A stretch of DNA of 64,000 bases from Lysinibacillus sp. OF-1 (lineage in GTDB: Bacteria > Bacillota > Bacilli > Bacillales_A > Planococcaceae): positions 1,116,001 through 1,180,000 of the forward strand of contig NZ_CP102798.1 in the NCBI RefSeq assembly GCF_028356935.1, read 5' to 3'. The notes below the pieces were generated by a model. The model was not told where the DNA came from and searched no databases. It worked only from the letters and a program-made list of their open reading frames with translations. Position 1 is the first letter of the stretch; each line of letters opens with the position of its first letter. Of the stretch, positions 30,868-39,740 are shown piece after piece. A program made the translations under genes and the position numbers.

Positions 30868-32982
30868 ATGAACGAAAAGAAAGTCTATTCCTATGAATGG
30901 GCTGGCCGTCCACTTGTAATTGAAGTTGGACAGTTAGCAAAACAAGCAAACGGAGCCGCATTAGTACGCTATGGCGATACTTCTGTACTTGCCACAGCAA
31001 CAATGTCAAAATCACCAAAACCACTTGATTTCTTCCCATTAACAGTTAACTATGAAGAACGTCTATATGCTGCAGGTAAAATTCCTGGCGGCTTTATTAA
31101 GCGTGAAGGGCGTCCATCTGAAAAGGCGATTTTAGCAAGCCGTTTAATCGACCGTCCAATTCGTCCGATGTTCCCAGATGGTTTCCGTAACGAGGTACAA
31201 GTCATTTCGATGGTTATGTCCAATGATCCTGACTGTACATCTGAAATGGCAGCGATGGTAGGTTCATCATTAGCGTTAGCTATTTCTGATATTCCATTTG
31301 ATGGACCAATAGCTGGTGTACAAGTAGGTTATATTGACGGAGAATTCATCGTTAACCCGACAGTGGAGCAATCGAAACACTCAACAATTCATTTATCTGT
31401 AGCAGGCAACAAAGATGCCATCAACATGGTTGAAGCGGGCGCACTTGAAGTGCCAGAAGAAATCATGTTAGAAGCTATTATGTTCGGTCATGAAGAAATC
31501 AAAAAAATCATTGCTTTCCAAGAACAAATTGTGGCAGAGGTAGGTAAAGAAAAGTTACCAGTGACATTATTTGAGATTGACGAAGCGATTCAAGCCGATA
31601 TAAAAGCAGCTTGTGAGACTGATATGCATGATGCGATTCAAACTGCGGAGAAGCATGCGCGTGATGAGGCCATTCAAGCTGTAAAAGATCGTGTTATCGC
31701 TTCCTATGAAGAGCAAGAAGCCGACGATGAAACAATGAAACAAGTGTATAACATTCTTGATAAAATGGTAAAAGAAGAAGTGCGTCGTCAAATCACGGAA
31801 GATAAGATTCGCCCAGATGGTCGTAAGCTCGACGAAATTCGACCACTTTCTTCTGAAACAGGCTTATTACAACGTACACACGGTTCTGGTCTATTTACAC
31901 GTGGACAAACACAAGCCCTATCTATTTGTACACTAGGGGCGCTAGGTGATGTACAAATTATTGATGGCTTAGGTGTAGAAGAATCAAAACGCTTTATGCA
32001 CCATTACAACTTCCCTCAATTCTCTGTAGGGGAAACAGGTCCAATCCGTGGTCCAGGCCGTCGTGAAATTGGTCATGGTGCGTTAGGTGAGCGTGCGCTT
32101 GAAGCTGTTATTCCAGATGAATCGGCTTTCCCATATACAATTCGTTGTGTATCTGAAGTACTTGAATCAAACGGATCCACTTCACAAGCTTCTATCTGTG
32201 CATCTACATTAGCCATGATGGATGCAGGTGTACCATTAAAAGCACCAGTTGCAGGTATTGCAATGGGTCTTATCAAAAAAGGCGAGCACTATTCCATTTT
32301 AACGGATATTCAAGGGATGGAAGACCATTTAGGTGATATGGACTTTAAAGTTGCTGGTACAGCTAAAGGTGTAACAGCACTACAAATGGATATTAAAATC
32401 GACGGTTTATCTCGCAATATTTTAGAAGAAGCACTGACACAAGCGAAAGTTGGTCGTATGCATATTCTAGAGTCAATGCTTGCAACACTTGCTGAACCTC
32501 GTGAAAAATTGTCTGAATTTGCACCGAAAATTGTCATCGTGAAAATTAATCCAGATAAAATTCGTGATGTGATTGGACCTGGTGGTAAACAAATTAACAA
32601 AATTATTGAAGAGACAGGCGTTAAGATTGATACAGAACAAGATGGTACAATCTACATTTCTTCTGCAAATGAGGAAATGAATGCACGTGCAAAACAAATT
32701 ATTGAAGATATCGTACGGGAAGCAAAAGTAGGGGAATATTACTTATCGACTGTGAAACGTATTGAAAAATTCGGTGCATTTTGTGAGATCTTCCCAGGAA
32801 AAGATGGTTTGCTACACATTTCCGAAATTCAAGAGGAACGTACAAAGCAAGTGGAAGATGTCTTAAAACTTGGCGATCAATTACTTGTGAAGGTTATTGA
32901 AATTGACAAGCAAGGTCGTGTGAATTTATCTCGTAAAGTAGTAATACAAGAGGAAAAAGAACGCGCTGAACAAGAAAAATAA
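30868..32982 (+). CDS. pnp: Polynucleotide phosphorylase
   Basis: PNPase degrades RNA 3'-5' by phosphorolysis and is a major Gram-positive mRNA decay enzyme. The 704-aa protein has two RNase PH domains, with catalytic-region residues around [14 protein letters not shown] and [20 protein letters not shown] domain ([12 protein letters not shown]) and a C-terminal S1 domain ([20 protein letters not shown]) follow. An AGAGAGGGG ribosome binding site precedes the ATG. RNase J2 and RNase Y are encoded later in the window. Confidence 0.98.
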   Translation: MNEKKVYSYEWAGRPLVIEVGQLAKQANGAALVRYGDTSVLATATMSKSPKPLDFFPLTVNYEERLYAAGKIPGGFIKREGRPSEKAILASRLIDRPIRPMFPDGFRNEVQVISMVMSNDPDCTSEMAAMVGSSLALAISDIPFDGPIAGVQVGYIDGEFIVNPTVEQSKHSTIHLSVAGNKDAINMVEAGALEVPEEIMLEAIMFGHEEIKKIIAFQEQIVAEVGKEKLPVTLFEIDEAIQADIKAACETDMHDAIQTAEKHARDEAIQAVKDRVIASYEEQEADDETMKQVYNILDKMVKEEVRRQITEDKIRPDGRKLDEIRPLSSETGLLQRTHGSGLFTRGQTQALSICTLGALGDVQIIDGLGVEESKRFMHHYNFPQFSVGETGPIRGPGRREIGHGALGERALEAVIPDESAFPYTIRCVSEVLESNGSTSQASICASTLAMMDAGVPLKAPVAGIAMGLIKKGEHYSILTDIQGMEDHLGDMDFKVAGTAKGVTALQMDIKIDGLSRNILEEALTQAKVGRMHILESMLATLAEPREKLSEFAPKIVIVKINPDKIRDVIGPGGKQINKIIEETGVKIDTEQDGTIYISSANEEMNARAKQIIEDIVREAKVGEYYLSTVKRIEKFGAFCEIFPGKDGLLHISEIQEERTKQVEDVLKLGDQLLVKVIEIDKQGRVNLSRKVVIQEEKERAEQEK

Positions 32983-32992
32983 TAATGATTCC

Positions 32993-33022
32993 AAAGGCTG
33001 CGTATGATTGCGCAGCCTTTTT
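32993..33022 (+). terminator. Intrinsic terminator after pnp
   Basis: AAAGGCTGCG pairs with CGCAGCCTTT across an 8-nt loop, followed by TTT. Confidence 0.88.
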
Positions 33023-33073
33023 AAATAGTAGCAAAAAGACTAGTAGAGAATTTTTATAATTGGGGGAGATTTT

Positions 33074-34297
33074 TTGGTTCAAGTACATACATGTCAAAAT
33101 GGTGTTCGGCTAGTATCAGAGCATATAGATCATGTGAGGTCTGTTGCATTAGGTATTTTTGTGAATGCAGGTTCTCGCTATGAGCTACCAGAAGAAAATG
33201 GCATCACACATTTTATTGAACATATGTTATTTAAAGGAACAACAACTCGCTCAGCCCGTCAAATTGCTGAAGAATTTGATCGAATTGGCGGAGAGTTAAA
33301 TGCGTTCACATCGAAAGAAAATACATGTTATTATGCAAAAGTTTTAGATCATCATGCAGAGCTTGCTGTCACAATACTAGCAGATATGTTTTTTCATTCT
33401 ACGTTTGCGGAAGAAGAATTAGAAAAAGAGCGACAAGTGGTATTAGAAGAAATATTAATGAGTGAAGATGCGCCTGATGATGATGTTCATGAAAAACTGT
33501 GGAGTGTCATGTATCCGAATGATGCACTTGGTCGTCCGATACTAGGAACTGCTGAGACATTAAAGACTTTTACGGCTGACGCCATACGACATTATATGGA
33601 CAAACATTATGGTCCAGAATCTGTTGTTATATCCATTGCGGGTAATATTTCAGCTCAGCTTATGCAAACAATTGAAGATTTATTTGGACACTACCAACCT
33701 TCTCCACAAGCGATTGCGCCTGTACTGACAAATCCTGCATTTTATCCAGGAGAAATGACGAAAATTCGTGATACCGAGCAAGCACATCTTGCGATTTCAT
33801 ATCCAGCAATTGGTGTGAAAGATCCAGATATGTATAGTTTTATTGCACTGAATAGCATTATTGGGGGCAATATGAGTTCTCGATTATTTCAAGAAGTACG
33901 AGAGGAACGTGGGTTAGCTTATTCTATTTTTTCCTACCAATCCTGTTATGCCGATGTTGGCGCGTTTACGATTTATGGTAGTACTAGTCGCCAGCAATTA
34001 GCTCAGCTTCAGCATACCATTGATGCTACTTTACTGGACATTGTCGCTGGTGGCATCACAGCAGAAGAGCTTGATAATGCAAAAGAGCAGCTGAAAGGTA
34101 GCTTTGTCCTTGGTTTAGAAGGCACGGGGGCCCGTATGAATCGCAATGGGACAAGTGAGCTGGTGCATCGTAAGCATCGTACTGTAGACGAGGTACTTGC
34201 ATCTATAGATGCTGTATCCATGGAGTCAGTAGATCGACTAATTGCCAAAATTTTAAAAGCCGAACCAGCTATCTCGATTATTGGCCCAAGCGAATAA
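33074..34297 (+). CDS. mlpA: M16 family zinc peptidase (MlpA/YmxG-like)
   Basis: The 407-aa protein is a processing-peptidase-like M16 metalloprotease. The inverted zinc motif HFIEH is present at residues 46-50, with the downstream glutamate region REERGLAYSIFSYQS in the second half. Translation starts at TTG 33074 after TGGGGGAGA. In B. subtilis the homolog (mlpA/ymxG) lies between pnp-ylxY and ymxH; here ylxY is missing and an iron/heme uptake cassette follows. Its substrate is unknown. Confidence 0.92.
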   Translation: MVQVHTCQNGVRLVSEHIDHVRSVALGIFVNAGSRYELPEENGITHFIEHMLFKGTTTRSARQIAEEFDRIGGELNAFTSKENTCYYAKVLDHHAELAVTILADMFFHSTFAEEELEKERQVVLEEILMSEDAPDDDVHEKLWSVMYPNDALGRPILGTAETLKTFTADAIRHYMDKHYGPESVVISIAGNISAQLMQTIEDLFGHYQPSPQAIAPVLTNPAFYPGEMTKIRDTEQAHLAISYPAIGVKDPDMYSFIALNSIIGGNMSSRLFQEVREERGLAYSIFSYQSCYADVGAFTIYGSTSRQQLAQLQHTIDATLLDIVAGGITAEELDNAKEQLKGSFVLGLEGTGARMNRNGTSELVHRKHRTVDEVLASIDAVSMESVDRLIAKILKAEPAISIIGPSE

Positions 34298-34351
34298 AAG
34301 AGCTTAAAATGATACTAATTATCCAAGTTATAACAATTTATTCATTATAGT

Positions 34352-34390
34352 AAAAAGGAGAACTTTGAATATTACCAAGGTTCTCCTTTT
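34352..34390 (+). terminator. Terminator after mlpA (copy 1)
   Basis: AAAAAGGAGAAC pairs with GTTCTCCTTTT-type sequence around TTTGAATATTACCAAG. It shares the 17-nt sequence GGAGAACTTTGAATATT (34357-34373) with a second terminator 577 nt downstream. Confidence 0.85.
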
Positions 34391-34428
34391 AGTGTTGAAA
34401 AACAAAACAGTCAATTGAAAGGTAGAAA

Positions 34429-34555
34429 TGGATTTCCGTTGCAGGCTACTTGCTTTCCTGTGGGCGAGCGCCCCGAGCCGCCTCCTCCGCTATCACTCCG
34501 TTTAGAGGCTCGCCTGTCTCGTTATCCCACGGGAGTCAAGTAGCCTCCACTCCAA
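34429..34555 (+). repeat. Palindromic intergenic element, copy A
   Basis: The copy begins near GATTTCCGTT and ends near CTCCACTCCAA. Nested stems are GGCTACTTG/CAAGTAGCC (34444, 34537), CCTGTGGG/CCCACGGG and GCGAGC/GCTCGC. It is much more GC-rich than its surroundings. The same end sequences and stem plan recur in inverted orientation at 34738-34880. Confidence 0.75.
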
Positions 34556-34737
34556 CCTACAAAAGTATTACCTTTTTAGCAAAGGTTTTCAAATAAGGCG
34601 AAGGTCTTCACTACTCTTTATGGAGAAGTGTTGTCACACATCACCTCTCCATATTGAAAATAAGAGCTTATTCCCTCTAAAAATAATGGGCTATTTAATC
34701 GCTATATTACTATGAAAAAAAGTAAAGACACTTTGCA

Positions 34738-34880
34738 GAATGGTTGATTGGAGTGGAGCCAGCGTCACTCCTAGGGGATTTAGCGTCACAGATGAGACCC
34801 TGGAGCACACGTAAGTGAGTGAAGCGGCTCATCGGACGCCCCCTGGAAAGGACGCTGGCGGAACGGAAATCACCCCTTCT
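34738..34880 (-). repeat. Palindromic intergenic element, copy B (inverted)
   Basis: Read on the - strand, this copy begins TGATTTCCGTT and ends CTCCACTCCAATCA, like copy A. Internal stems are CCAGCGTC/GACGCTGG, CTAGGGG/CCCCTGG and GATGAG/CTCATC. The arms differ in sequence from copy A but keep base pairing, consistent with a structured repeat family rather than a recent duplication. Confidence 0.75.
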
Positions 34881-34931
34881 CCTTGCAAAGTTGCTTTTTC
34901 TGCCTTTGACATGATCTTTTTTCAACAACAT

Positions 34932-34969
34932 GAGGAGAACTTTGAATATTTTCAAAGTTCTCCTTTTTT
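34932..34969 (+). terminator. Terminator-like hairpin (copy 2)
   Basis: GAGGAGAACTTTGA pairs with TCAAAGTTCTCC, followed by six T residues. It has no gene directly upstream and duplicates most of the mlpA terminator at 34352. Confidence 0.85.
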
Positions 34970-34997
34970 AATGTTTATTTTCTTCTCAATTAAGCAT

Positions 34998-35026
34998 TGA
35001 AATTCTCAATTAACTTTGATAGTATG
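34998..35026 (+). promoter_or_regulatory. Candidate sigma-A promoter of the iron/heme uptake operon
   Basis: TTGAAA and TAGTAT are separated by exactly 17 nt. A Fur-box-like palindrome begins at the next base, so repressor binding would cover the start site. Confidence 0.8.
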
Positions 35027-35047
35027 AATGATATTGAAAATCATTCG
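35027..35047 (+). promoter_or_regulatory. Fur-box-like operator
   Basis: GAATGAT (35027-35033) and ATCATTC (35041-35047) form a perfect inverted repeat, giving GAATGATATTGAAAATCATTC overall (21 nt including the centre), close to the TGATAAT-based Fur consensus. Its place right after the -10 and the iron-uptake genes downstream make iron-dependent repression likely. Confidence 0.8.
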
Positions 35048-35073
35048 CATTTAAATTGGAGGATATTTATCTT

Positions 35074-36069
35074 ATGAAAAAATGGCTTGCTGTCAGTACC
35101 CTGACATTATCACTAGCGCTAGCTGGTTGTGCAGATCAGGAAGAAAAGAGTACTGACAAAGAAATAAAAGAAGAAGCAACAACACAACAAGAAACAGCAG
35201 ATACAGCTGATGTGCAAGAGGATGCATTTCAAGATGGTGTCGATGAGGAAGCATTCCAAAAGGCATTAGCAAGCTTCCCAACAACAGCACCAGAAAAAAT
35301 TGTCACGACATCGGTGCCTTTAACAGAAATGTTACATCTTTTGGACATCACACCAGTAGGAGTGCCAACATCGACAAACCCTATCCCAGCAGACTTTGAT
35401 TCTATTACAAAAATCGGCTCGCCAATGTCGCCCGATTTAGAGGTTATTTCAAGCTTACAAACAGACTTAATCCTTGGGGCATCATCATTACAAAGCTCAC
35501 TTGATCAAGCACTACAGGGAATGAATTTACCGACAGCTTATTTACCAACGGATTCATATGAAGACTTAAAATTAAGCTTTAAAGTGCTCGGTACGTACTT
35601 TGGTAAAGAAGAAAAAATGAATGAGGTTTTACAAAATCTCGTAGCAAAAGAAAAAGAATTGGAAGAGAAAGCACAAGGAAAAGAATTACCATCTGTGATG
35701 CTTGTCATCGGTACATCTGATTCCTTTATGGTAATGAACGACCAATCCTACTTAGGAAGCTTAGTAGAACGATTAGGTGCAGACAATATTGCGAAATCGG
35801 TACTAAAAGCAGAATCAACGTATTCGCCAATGAATTTAGAAGATATTGTTGTAGCTGATCCGGACATCGTTTTTGTTTTAGCATCAGGTGATCATGGAGC
35901 AAATGAAGATAAATTTAAACAAGAGATTAAAAAGAATAGTGCATGGCAACAATTATCAGCCTATAAAAATGACAAAATCTATATGCTTGATTATAGTACA
36001 TTCGGTGTCACATCCATTACAAATGCTGAGAAAGCACTAACAACAATTGCAGATTATTTTTATAAATAA
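35074..36069 (+). CDS. Iron/heme ABC transporter substrate-binding lipoprotein
   Basis: The product is a periplasmic-binding-protein-fold lipoprotein of the iron-siderophore/heme class, resembling IsdE. A signal peptide ends in the lipobox LALAGC (Cys19), then an acidic Glu/Thr/Gln linker precedes the TroA/FhuD-type domain with KIVTTSVPLTEMLHLL. ATG 35074 is used because TTGGAGGA is its ribosome binding site. The permease and ATPase genes follow directly. Heme rather than siderophore is inferred from the HugZ-like gene at the end of the operon. Confidence 0.85.
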   Translation: MKKWLAVSTLTLSLALAGCADQEEKSTDKEIKEEATTQQETADTADVQEDAFQDGVDEEAFQKALASFPTTAPEKIVTTSVPLTEMLHLLDITPVGVPTSTNPIPADFDSITKIGSPMSPDLEVISSLQTDLILGASSLQSSLDQALQGMNLPTAYLPTDSYEDLKLSFKVLGTYFGKEEKMNEVLQNLVAKEKELEEKAQGKELPSVMLVIGTSDSFMVMNDQSYLGSLVERLGADNIAKSVLKAESTYSPMNLEDIVVADPDIVFVLASGDHGANEDKFKQEIKKNSAWQQLSAYKNDKIYMLDYSTFGVTSITNAEKALTTIADYFYK

Positions 36070-36086
36070 GTTCGTGAGGTAGAGGT

Positions 36087-37079
36087 ATGATTCATACAGC
36101 AAGAAGTCGCATGATTATTATCACGACCTTTGTGGTAACGATTTTAGCAGCCATTGTAGCGATCGGGTTAGGCAGTGTTCATATTTCCGTACCTGATATT
36201 TTATCTACCCTGATCAATGGACGTGATCAAGAGGGTGTTTATACAACCATCATCTGGGATATTCGCCTACCGCGCGTGCTGCTCGCATTAATTATTGGTG
36301 CTAGTATCGCCATTTCGGGTGCCTTATTGCAGGCAGTTATGGGCAATCCATTAGCCGATCCTGGGTTAACAGGGGTAACGAGTGGGGCAGCGGCCTTTGT
36401 GTTACTTATTCTTTTAGCTAATCCAGAGCTAACGCATTTGATTCCGCTTGCAGCTTTTGTTGGTGGCTTAATTGCAGCAGCCATAGTATATGCTCTTGCA
36501 TGGAGACGTACAGGCATTACACCCATCACCATTATTTTATCAGGGGTAGCCGTAAATGCATTGTGTGGTGGAGTCATTGGATTCTTATCCATTCTTTACA
36601 GTGATCGTTTACCATCAGCTGTGCAATGGATGAATGGTAGTCTTGCAGCAAAAGGAAATGCATCACTGCATATGATTTATGTGTATGCCATTATCGGCTG
36701 GATTCTATCCATTTTTGCCATTCGAAAAGCTAATATTATTCGTTTAGGCGATCAGGTCGCAACCAATTTAGGAGAAAGTGTGACCCGTATTCGTATTATG
36801 TTATCTATTTTAGCTGTTTTTCTAGCAGCAATTTCGGTTGCAGCAGTTGGCATGATTGGCTTTGTTGGATTAATCGTCCCGCATATGGCTAGGCTACTAG
36901 TTGGCTCCGATTATAAGTACATGTTGCCTATGAGTATGGCTATGGGAGCTATTGTCTTATTGATTGCCGATACGGGTGGACGGACATTATTTGCACCACT
37001 TGATATTCCAGCAGGTATTTTAATGGCTGTTCTCGGTGGACCTTACTTCTTATATTTAATGAGAAAGAGGGCGTTCTAA
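36087..37079 (+). CDS. FecCD-family iron/heme ABC permease
   Basis: The 330-aa integral membrane protein has about nine to ten hydrophobic helices. It carries the FecCD motifs IRLPRVLLALIIGASIAISG, NPLADPGLTG and GFVGLIVPHMARLL, typical of BtuC/FecCD permeases. It would form a homodimeric channel for the binding protein upstream. The stop codon overlaps the ATPase start (TAATG), so the two are coupled. Confidence 0.92.
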   Translation: MIHTARSRMIIITTFVVTILAAIVAIGLGSVHISVPDILSTLINGRDQEGVYTTIIWDIRLPRVLLALIIGASIAISGALLQAVMGNPLADPGLTGVTSGAAAFVLLILLANPELTHLIPLAAFVGGLIAAAIVYALAWRRTGITPITIILSGVAVNALCGGVIGFLSILYSDRLPSAVQWMNGSLAAKGNASLHMIYVYAIIGWILSIFAIRKANIIRLGDQVATNLGESVTRIRIMLSILAVFLAAISVAAVGMIGFVGLIVPHMARLLVGSDYKYMLPMSMAMGAIVLLIADTGGRTLFAPLDIPAGILMAVLGGPYFLYLMRKRAF

Positions 37080-37861
37080 TGTTAACAATTGATCAGCTAT
37101 CCATCAGCTATGAACAAAAGGAAGTTGTCCATAATTTTTCATTTGAAGTGAAACAGGGCGAAATTTTATCCATTATTGGACCGAATGGCTCCGGTAAGTC
37201 AACGATTTTAAAGGCGATCGCACGGATGCAGCCGTATCATGCAGGAACCATCCTATTTGATGGTGTAAATATGCGTCAATTATCCTCAAAGGAAATCGCA
37301 CGCAAAATGTGTATGCTGAGTCAACAAAATCAAGCACCGAGCGATATTTCCGTCAAAAATTTAGTCGCCTATGGTCGTTATCCACATAAAAAATGGTTTG
37401 AGCGTCTCAATGCAGAGGACGAGGCCATAATTGATTGGGCATTGGAAAAAACCTACCTCTCACATTATAAAGAAAAGCCTATTGCCGCTTTATCTGGTGG
37501 AGAGGCGCAACGTGCGTGGATTGCAATGGCATTGGCACAACGGCCCCAAGTGCTATTATTGGATGAGCCCACGACCTTCTTAGATATTGCCCATCAGCAT
37601 GAAGTGCTAGAATTAGTGCGAGAGCTTAATCGTGATATGGGCATGACTGTTGTGATGGTGCTCCATGATTTAAACCAAGCCTCTAGCTATAGCGATCAAA
37701 TCGTTGTTGTAAAGGACGGCTTACGAGCACAAATGGGTACACCGGATGAGGTCATGACGGAGCAAATGATCCAACAAATTTATCGTATGGAAGCAGAAAT
37801 TCAATATGTCACATGGGATAATGCCCCACGGATTCAATTAAAAAATACGGTCAAAGTATAG
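37079..37861 (+). CDS. Iron/heme ABC transporter ATP-binding protein
   Basis: The 260-aa protein is a FepC/FecE-type ATPase. It has Walker A GPNGSGKST (34-42), a Q-loop, the signature LSGGEAQRAWIAMAL, Walker B VLLLDEPTTFLD and the switch histidine in MVLHDLNQ. It energises the permease encoded immediately upstream. All catalytic motifs are intact. It is followed 11 nt later by the HugZ-like gene in the same operon. Confidence 0.94.
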   Translation: MLTIDQLSISYEQKEVVHNFSFEVKQGEILSIIGPNGSGKSTILKAIARMQPYHAGTILFDGVNMRQLSSKEIARKMCMLSQQNQAPSDISVKNLVAYGRYPHKKWFERLNAEDEAIIDWALEKTYLSHYKEKPIAALSGGEAQRAWIAMALAQRPQVLLLDEPTTFLDIAHQHEVLELVRELNRDMGMTVVMVLHDLNQASSYSDQIVVVKDGLRAQMGTPDEVMTEQMIQQIYRMEAEIQYVTWDNAPRIQLKNTVKV

Positions 37862-37872
37862 GAGGAAACAGC

Positions 37873-38367
37873 ATGCCAAAAGCAATTGATATTGAACAAG
37901 TAAAACAAAACTATGAAGCATTTATTCAAGGTAAAAAAAATTGTGTATTAAGCTTTGTAGATGGGGAAGGCAAGCCTTTTAGTAGTACAACGCCTTTTAT
38001 ACGTTTGAATGGGAAATTTTATGTGTATATTAGTCGTATTGCCGAACATTACCAGTTAATGGAGCAGTCAGAAGTAGTCGATTTAATTTGTGTAGCAGAT
38101 GAAGCTGTGACAGCCAATCCATTTGCCACAGAGCGAGCACGCTGGCAATGTCAGCCTAAAAATTTAGGAAATGAAGGTCATGAGGAGATTTTTGCTGCCT
38201 TCGATCAACTATTTAATGCAAAAATGATGGAAATGTTACGTTCACTCGATTTCTCATTATTTGAATTAACACCTCTAGACGGACGCTATGTAGTTGGATT
38301 TGGCAAAGCCTTTACGATTGATATTGCCAATGACACATTAATCCATGTTGTAATTGATAAAAAATAG
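37873..38367 (+). CDS. HugZ-like PPOX-fold protein (possible heme-degrading)
   Basis: The 164-aa protein belongs to the pyridoxamine-phosphate-oxidase-like split-barrel group that includes HugZ heme oxygenases. The pattern is NYEAFIQGKKNCVLSFVDGEGKPFSSTTPF, cited here by its ends Asn14 and Phe43, followed by a Tyr-rich barrel strand and a C-terminal DGRYVVGFGKAF segment as in HugZ proteins. An AGGAGGAAA ribosome binding site precedes the ATG. Being last in a Fur-controlled importer operon supports release of iron from heme; heme binding itself cannot be read from sequence. Confidence 0.72.
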   Translation: MPKAIDIEQVKQNYEAFIQGKKNCVLSFVDGEGKPFSSTTPFIRLNGKFYVYISRIAEHYQLMEQSEVVDLICVADEAVTANPFATERARWQCQPKNLGNEGHEEIFAAFDQLFNAKMMEMLRSLDFSLFELTPLDGRYVVGFGKAFTIDIANDTLIHVVIDKK

Positions 38368-38393
38368 GTTGCCAATAGGCAGCCTATTTTTTG
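38361..38393 (+). terminator. Terminator of the iron/heme operon
   Basis: AAAATAGGTTGCC pairs with GGCAGCCTATTTT (one wobble) around an AATA loop and runs into T residues. It may also serve the convergent remnant on the other strand. Confidence 0.88.
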
Positions 38394-38437
38394 ATGGTGA
38401 TTAGCAAATTTCTCGCGTCGTATATAAATGAAGCCAT

Positions 38438-39230
38438 TTAAGGTTTTTCAAGCCTGAAAGCCTCATTTCCTTCATGTTTAAGTGCTAAAGCCTCGATTCC
38501 AAACGCTCCCTGACGTCTTCTCACAATCGCATGCTCTGGCAAATCCCTTACTTCCTCACTATTCCCTTTGAAAATCCCATAATCATAAGAGGGCATCCTT
38601 ACTTTCGCTCAATAAAATTTCACCTTTATGAATCAACTTAATATAGTCAGCATTTTTTTCTAAATCGCTTGTAATATAGGAAGAAAATAAAATGCTATGT
38701 GTTTCATCCTGCATCAATGCTAAAAATAAATCCAAAATTTCAGCCCGAATGATAGGATCGAATCCACTTGTTGGTTCATCTAAAATCAATAATTTTGGAT
38801 GATGTGACAATGCTAATGCAATTGACAGCTTCATCCTCATACTCTTGATAGTTCCTTGATCTTCTTCCTCTTTGGGACATTAAATTGAGCTAATCGTTCA
38901 AAATAATAGCCTGAATCCCACGTTTGGAATATTTTTCTCATGATTTTGTCGAGCTGCGTCGCATTTAGCGTTTCTGGTACGTGTAAATCGTCAAATACGA
39001 CTCCGCTGTCGTTTTTTATCGATAGTTCATGTTCGACATGATCTTTATTAAAAAGCAATATTTCGCCATATTCTTTTTTTAGTAAGTTCAGCATGCATTT
39101 AATGGTTGTGGATTTTCCAGCTCCATTTTCTCAGATAAAGCCTACACGGTTCCTTGAGGGACTGAAAAGCTTACATCTTTTAAAGAAAAGCCTTCAAAGA
39201 CCTTATGTAAATCATGAATCTCAATGGCAT
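38438..39230 (-). pseudogene. Decayed ABC-2 type transporter ATPase (YtrB-like)
   Basis: Translated segments on the - strand join into one ABC ATPase: EIHDLHKVFEGFSLKDVSF, a Walker A remnant ENGAGKST, LSR-MRMKLSIALALS (signature region), Walker B LLILDEPTSGFDP, then a typical C-terminal domain. Lesions are a 1-nt frameshift near 39143, a nonsense TGA (39131-39133) where Walker A should have Gly, a frameshift near 38843 between LSR and MRM, and a frameshift near 38587. The end is truncated after LEKP. The permease partner is absent. The gene cannot make a working ATPase. Confidence 0.88.
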
Positions 39231-39235
39231 TCCTC

Positions 39236-39599
39236 TTAATTGTCCACCTCTACTATTAAAGATAGGAGTTCCTGCAATTTTTCATTAGAAAGACCGGCTG
39301 CTTTCGCTATTTTTACGGCCTTTTGCAAATGCTCCTCAAGCTGTCGCAGAAGTTCCTTGCGTAGAAAATCTTGATTGCGCTCTGTAACAAAGCTCCCTTT
39401 GCCTGCAACTGTTTTGATGAAGCCGTCTCGCTCTATATCGGTGTATGCACGTTTGGTCGTCATGACACTGACCTTTAAATCCTTTGCTAGAGCACGGATA
39501 GATGATAGTGCATCACCTGCATGTAATTTATTCGCTAGAATGCCCTCTTTGAGCTGTATCGTGAGGTTTATCACTGGCATTACTTAAATGGATATGCAC
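39236..39599 (-). pseudogene. Decayed GntR (YtrA-subfamily) regulator
   Basis: A winged-helix GntR protein of the short YtrA type is seen: AGDALSSIRALAKDLKVSVM and DGFIKTVAGKGSFVTERN. The natural GTG start at 39599, with GGGTGAGGA upstream and the family-like VHIHLSNASDKP, is out of frame with the rest. About 14 nt, encoding the expected YEQI-like residues, are missing near 39564. A shorter in-frame start could make a 114-aa protein lacking the first helix. It overlaps the start region of the decayed ATPase, its expected target operon. Confidence 0.8.
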
Positions 39600-39620
39600 A
39601 AATCCTCACCCGTTATAACG

Positions 39621-39632
39621 GTGTATATACAC
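39621..39632 (-). promoter_or_regulatory. GTGTATATACAC palindrome, likely GntR operator
   Basis: A perfect 12-bp palindrome lies about 22 nt upstream of the original GntR start. YtrA-type regulators bind GTGTA-n-TACAC-like sites in their own promoters. The site is intact although the gene it controlled has decayed. Confidence 0.6.
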
Positions 39633-39683
39633 TATGTACAGATGTCGATGGAAATGCAACACATTCCTACTTTTGGTAGGGGG

Positions 39684-39711
39684 CACGATTTGCAAAAACT
39701 CGCATATATTG
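39684..39711 (+). promoter_or_regulatory. Candidate sigma-K promoter of ymxH-dpaAB
   Basis: CAC (39684-39686) is followed by a 16-nt spacer and CATATATTG (39703-39711), one mismatch from the sigma-K pattern AC-N16-CATAnnnTA. The downstream dipicolinate genes are sigma-K dependent in B. subtilis, so the match is biologically sensible. Start-site mapping is not available here. Confidence 0.55.
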
Positions 39712-39740
39712 AGGTAATGGCACAAGGAGGGAGATGAGGC

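Larger units (their letters stand above)
34298..35073 (+). other. 776-nt repeat-rich intergenic region
   Basis: It contains two near-identical terminators, two inverted copies of a palindromic element, and the promoter and Fur box of the next operon. Between the repeats (34560-34735) is an imperfect hairpin formed by TATGGAGA and TCTCCATA around 34619-34654. No gene is supported; short open frames inside the repeats are not convincing. Confidence 0.75.

Noticed and set aside
34815..35000. 61-aa open frame before the iron/heme operon
   Set aside because: It lies inside a palindromic repeat and a terminator and has no protein-like features.
38583..39094. Two separate small genes on the - strand
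   Set aside because: Together with flanking sequence they form one ABC ATPase interrupted by frameshifts, so they are annotated as a single pseudogene.
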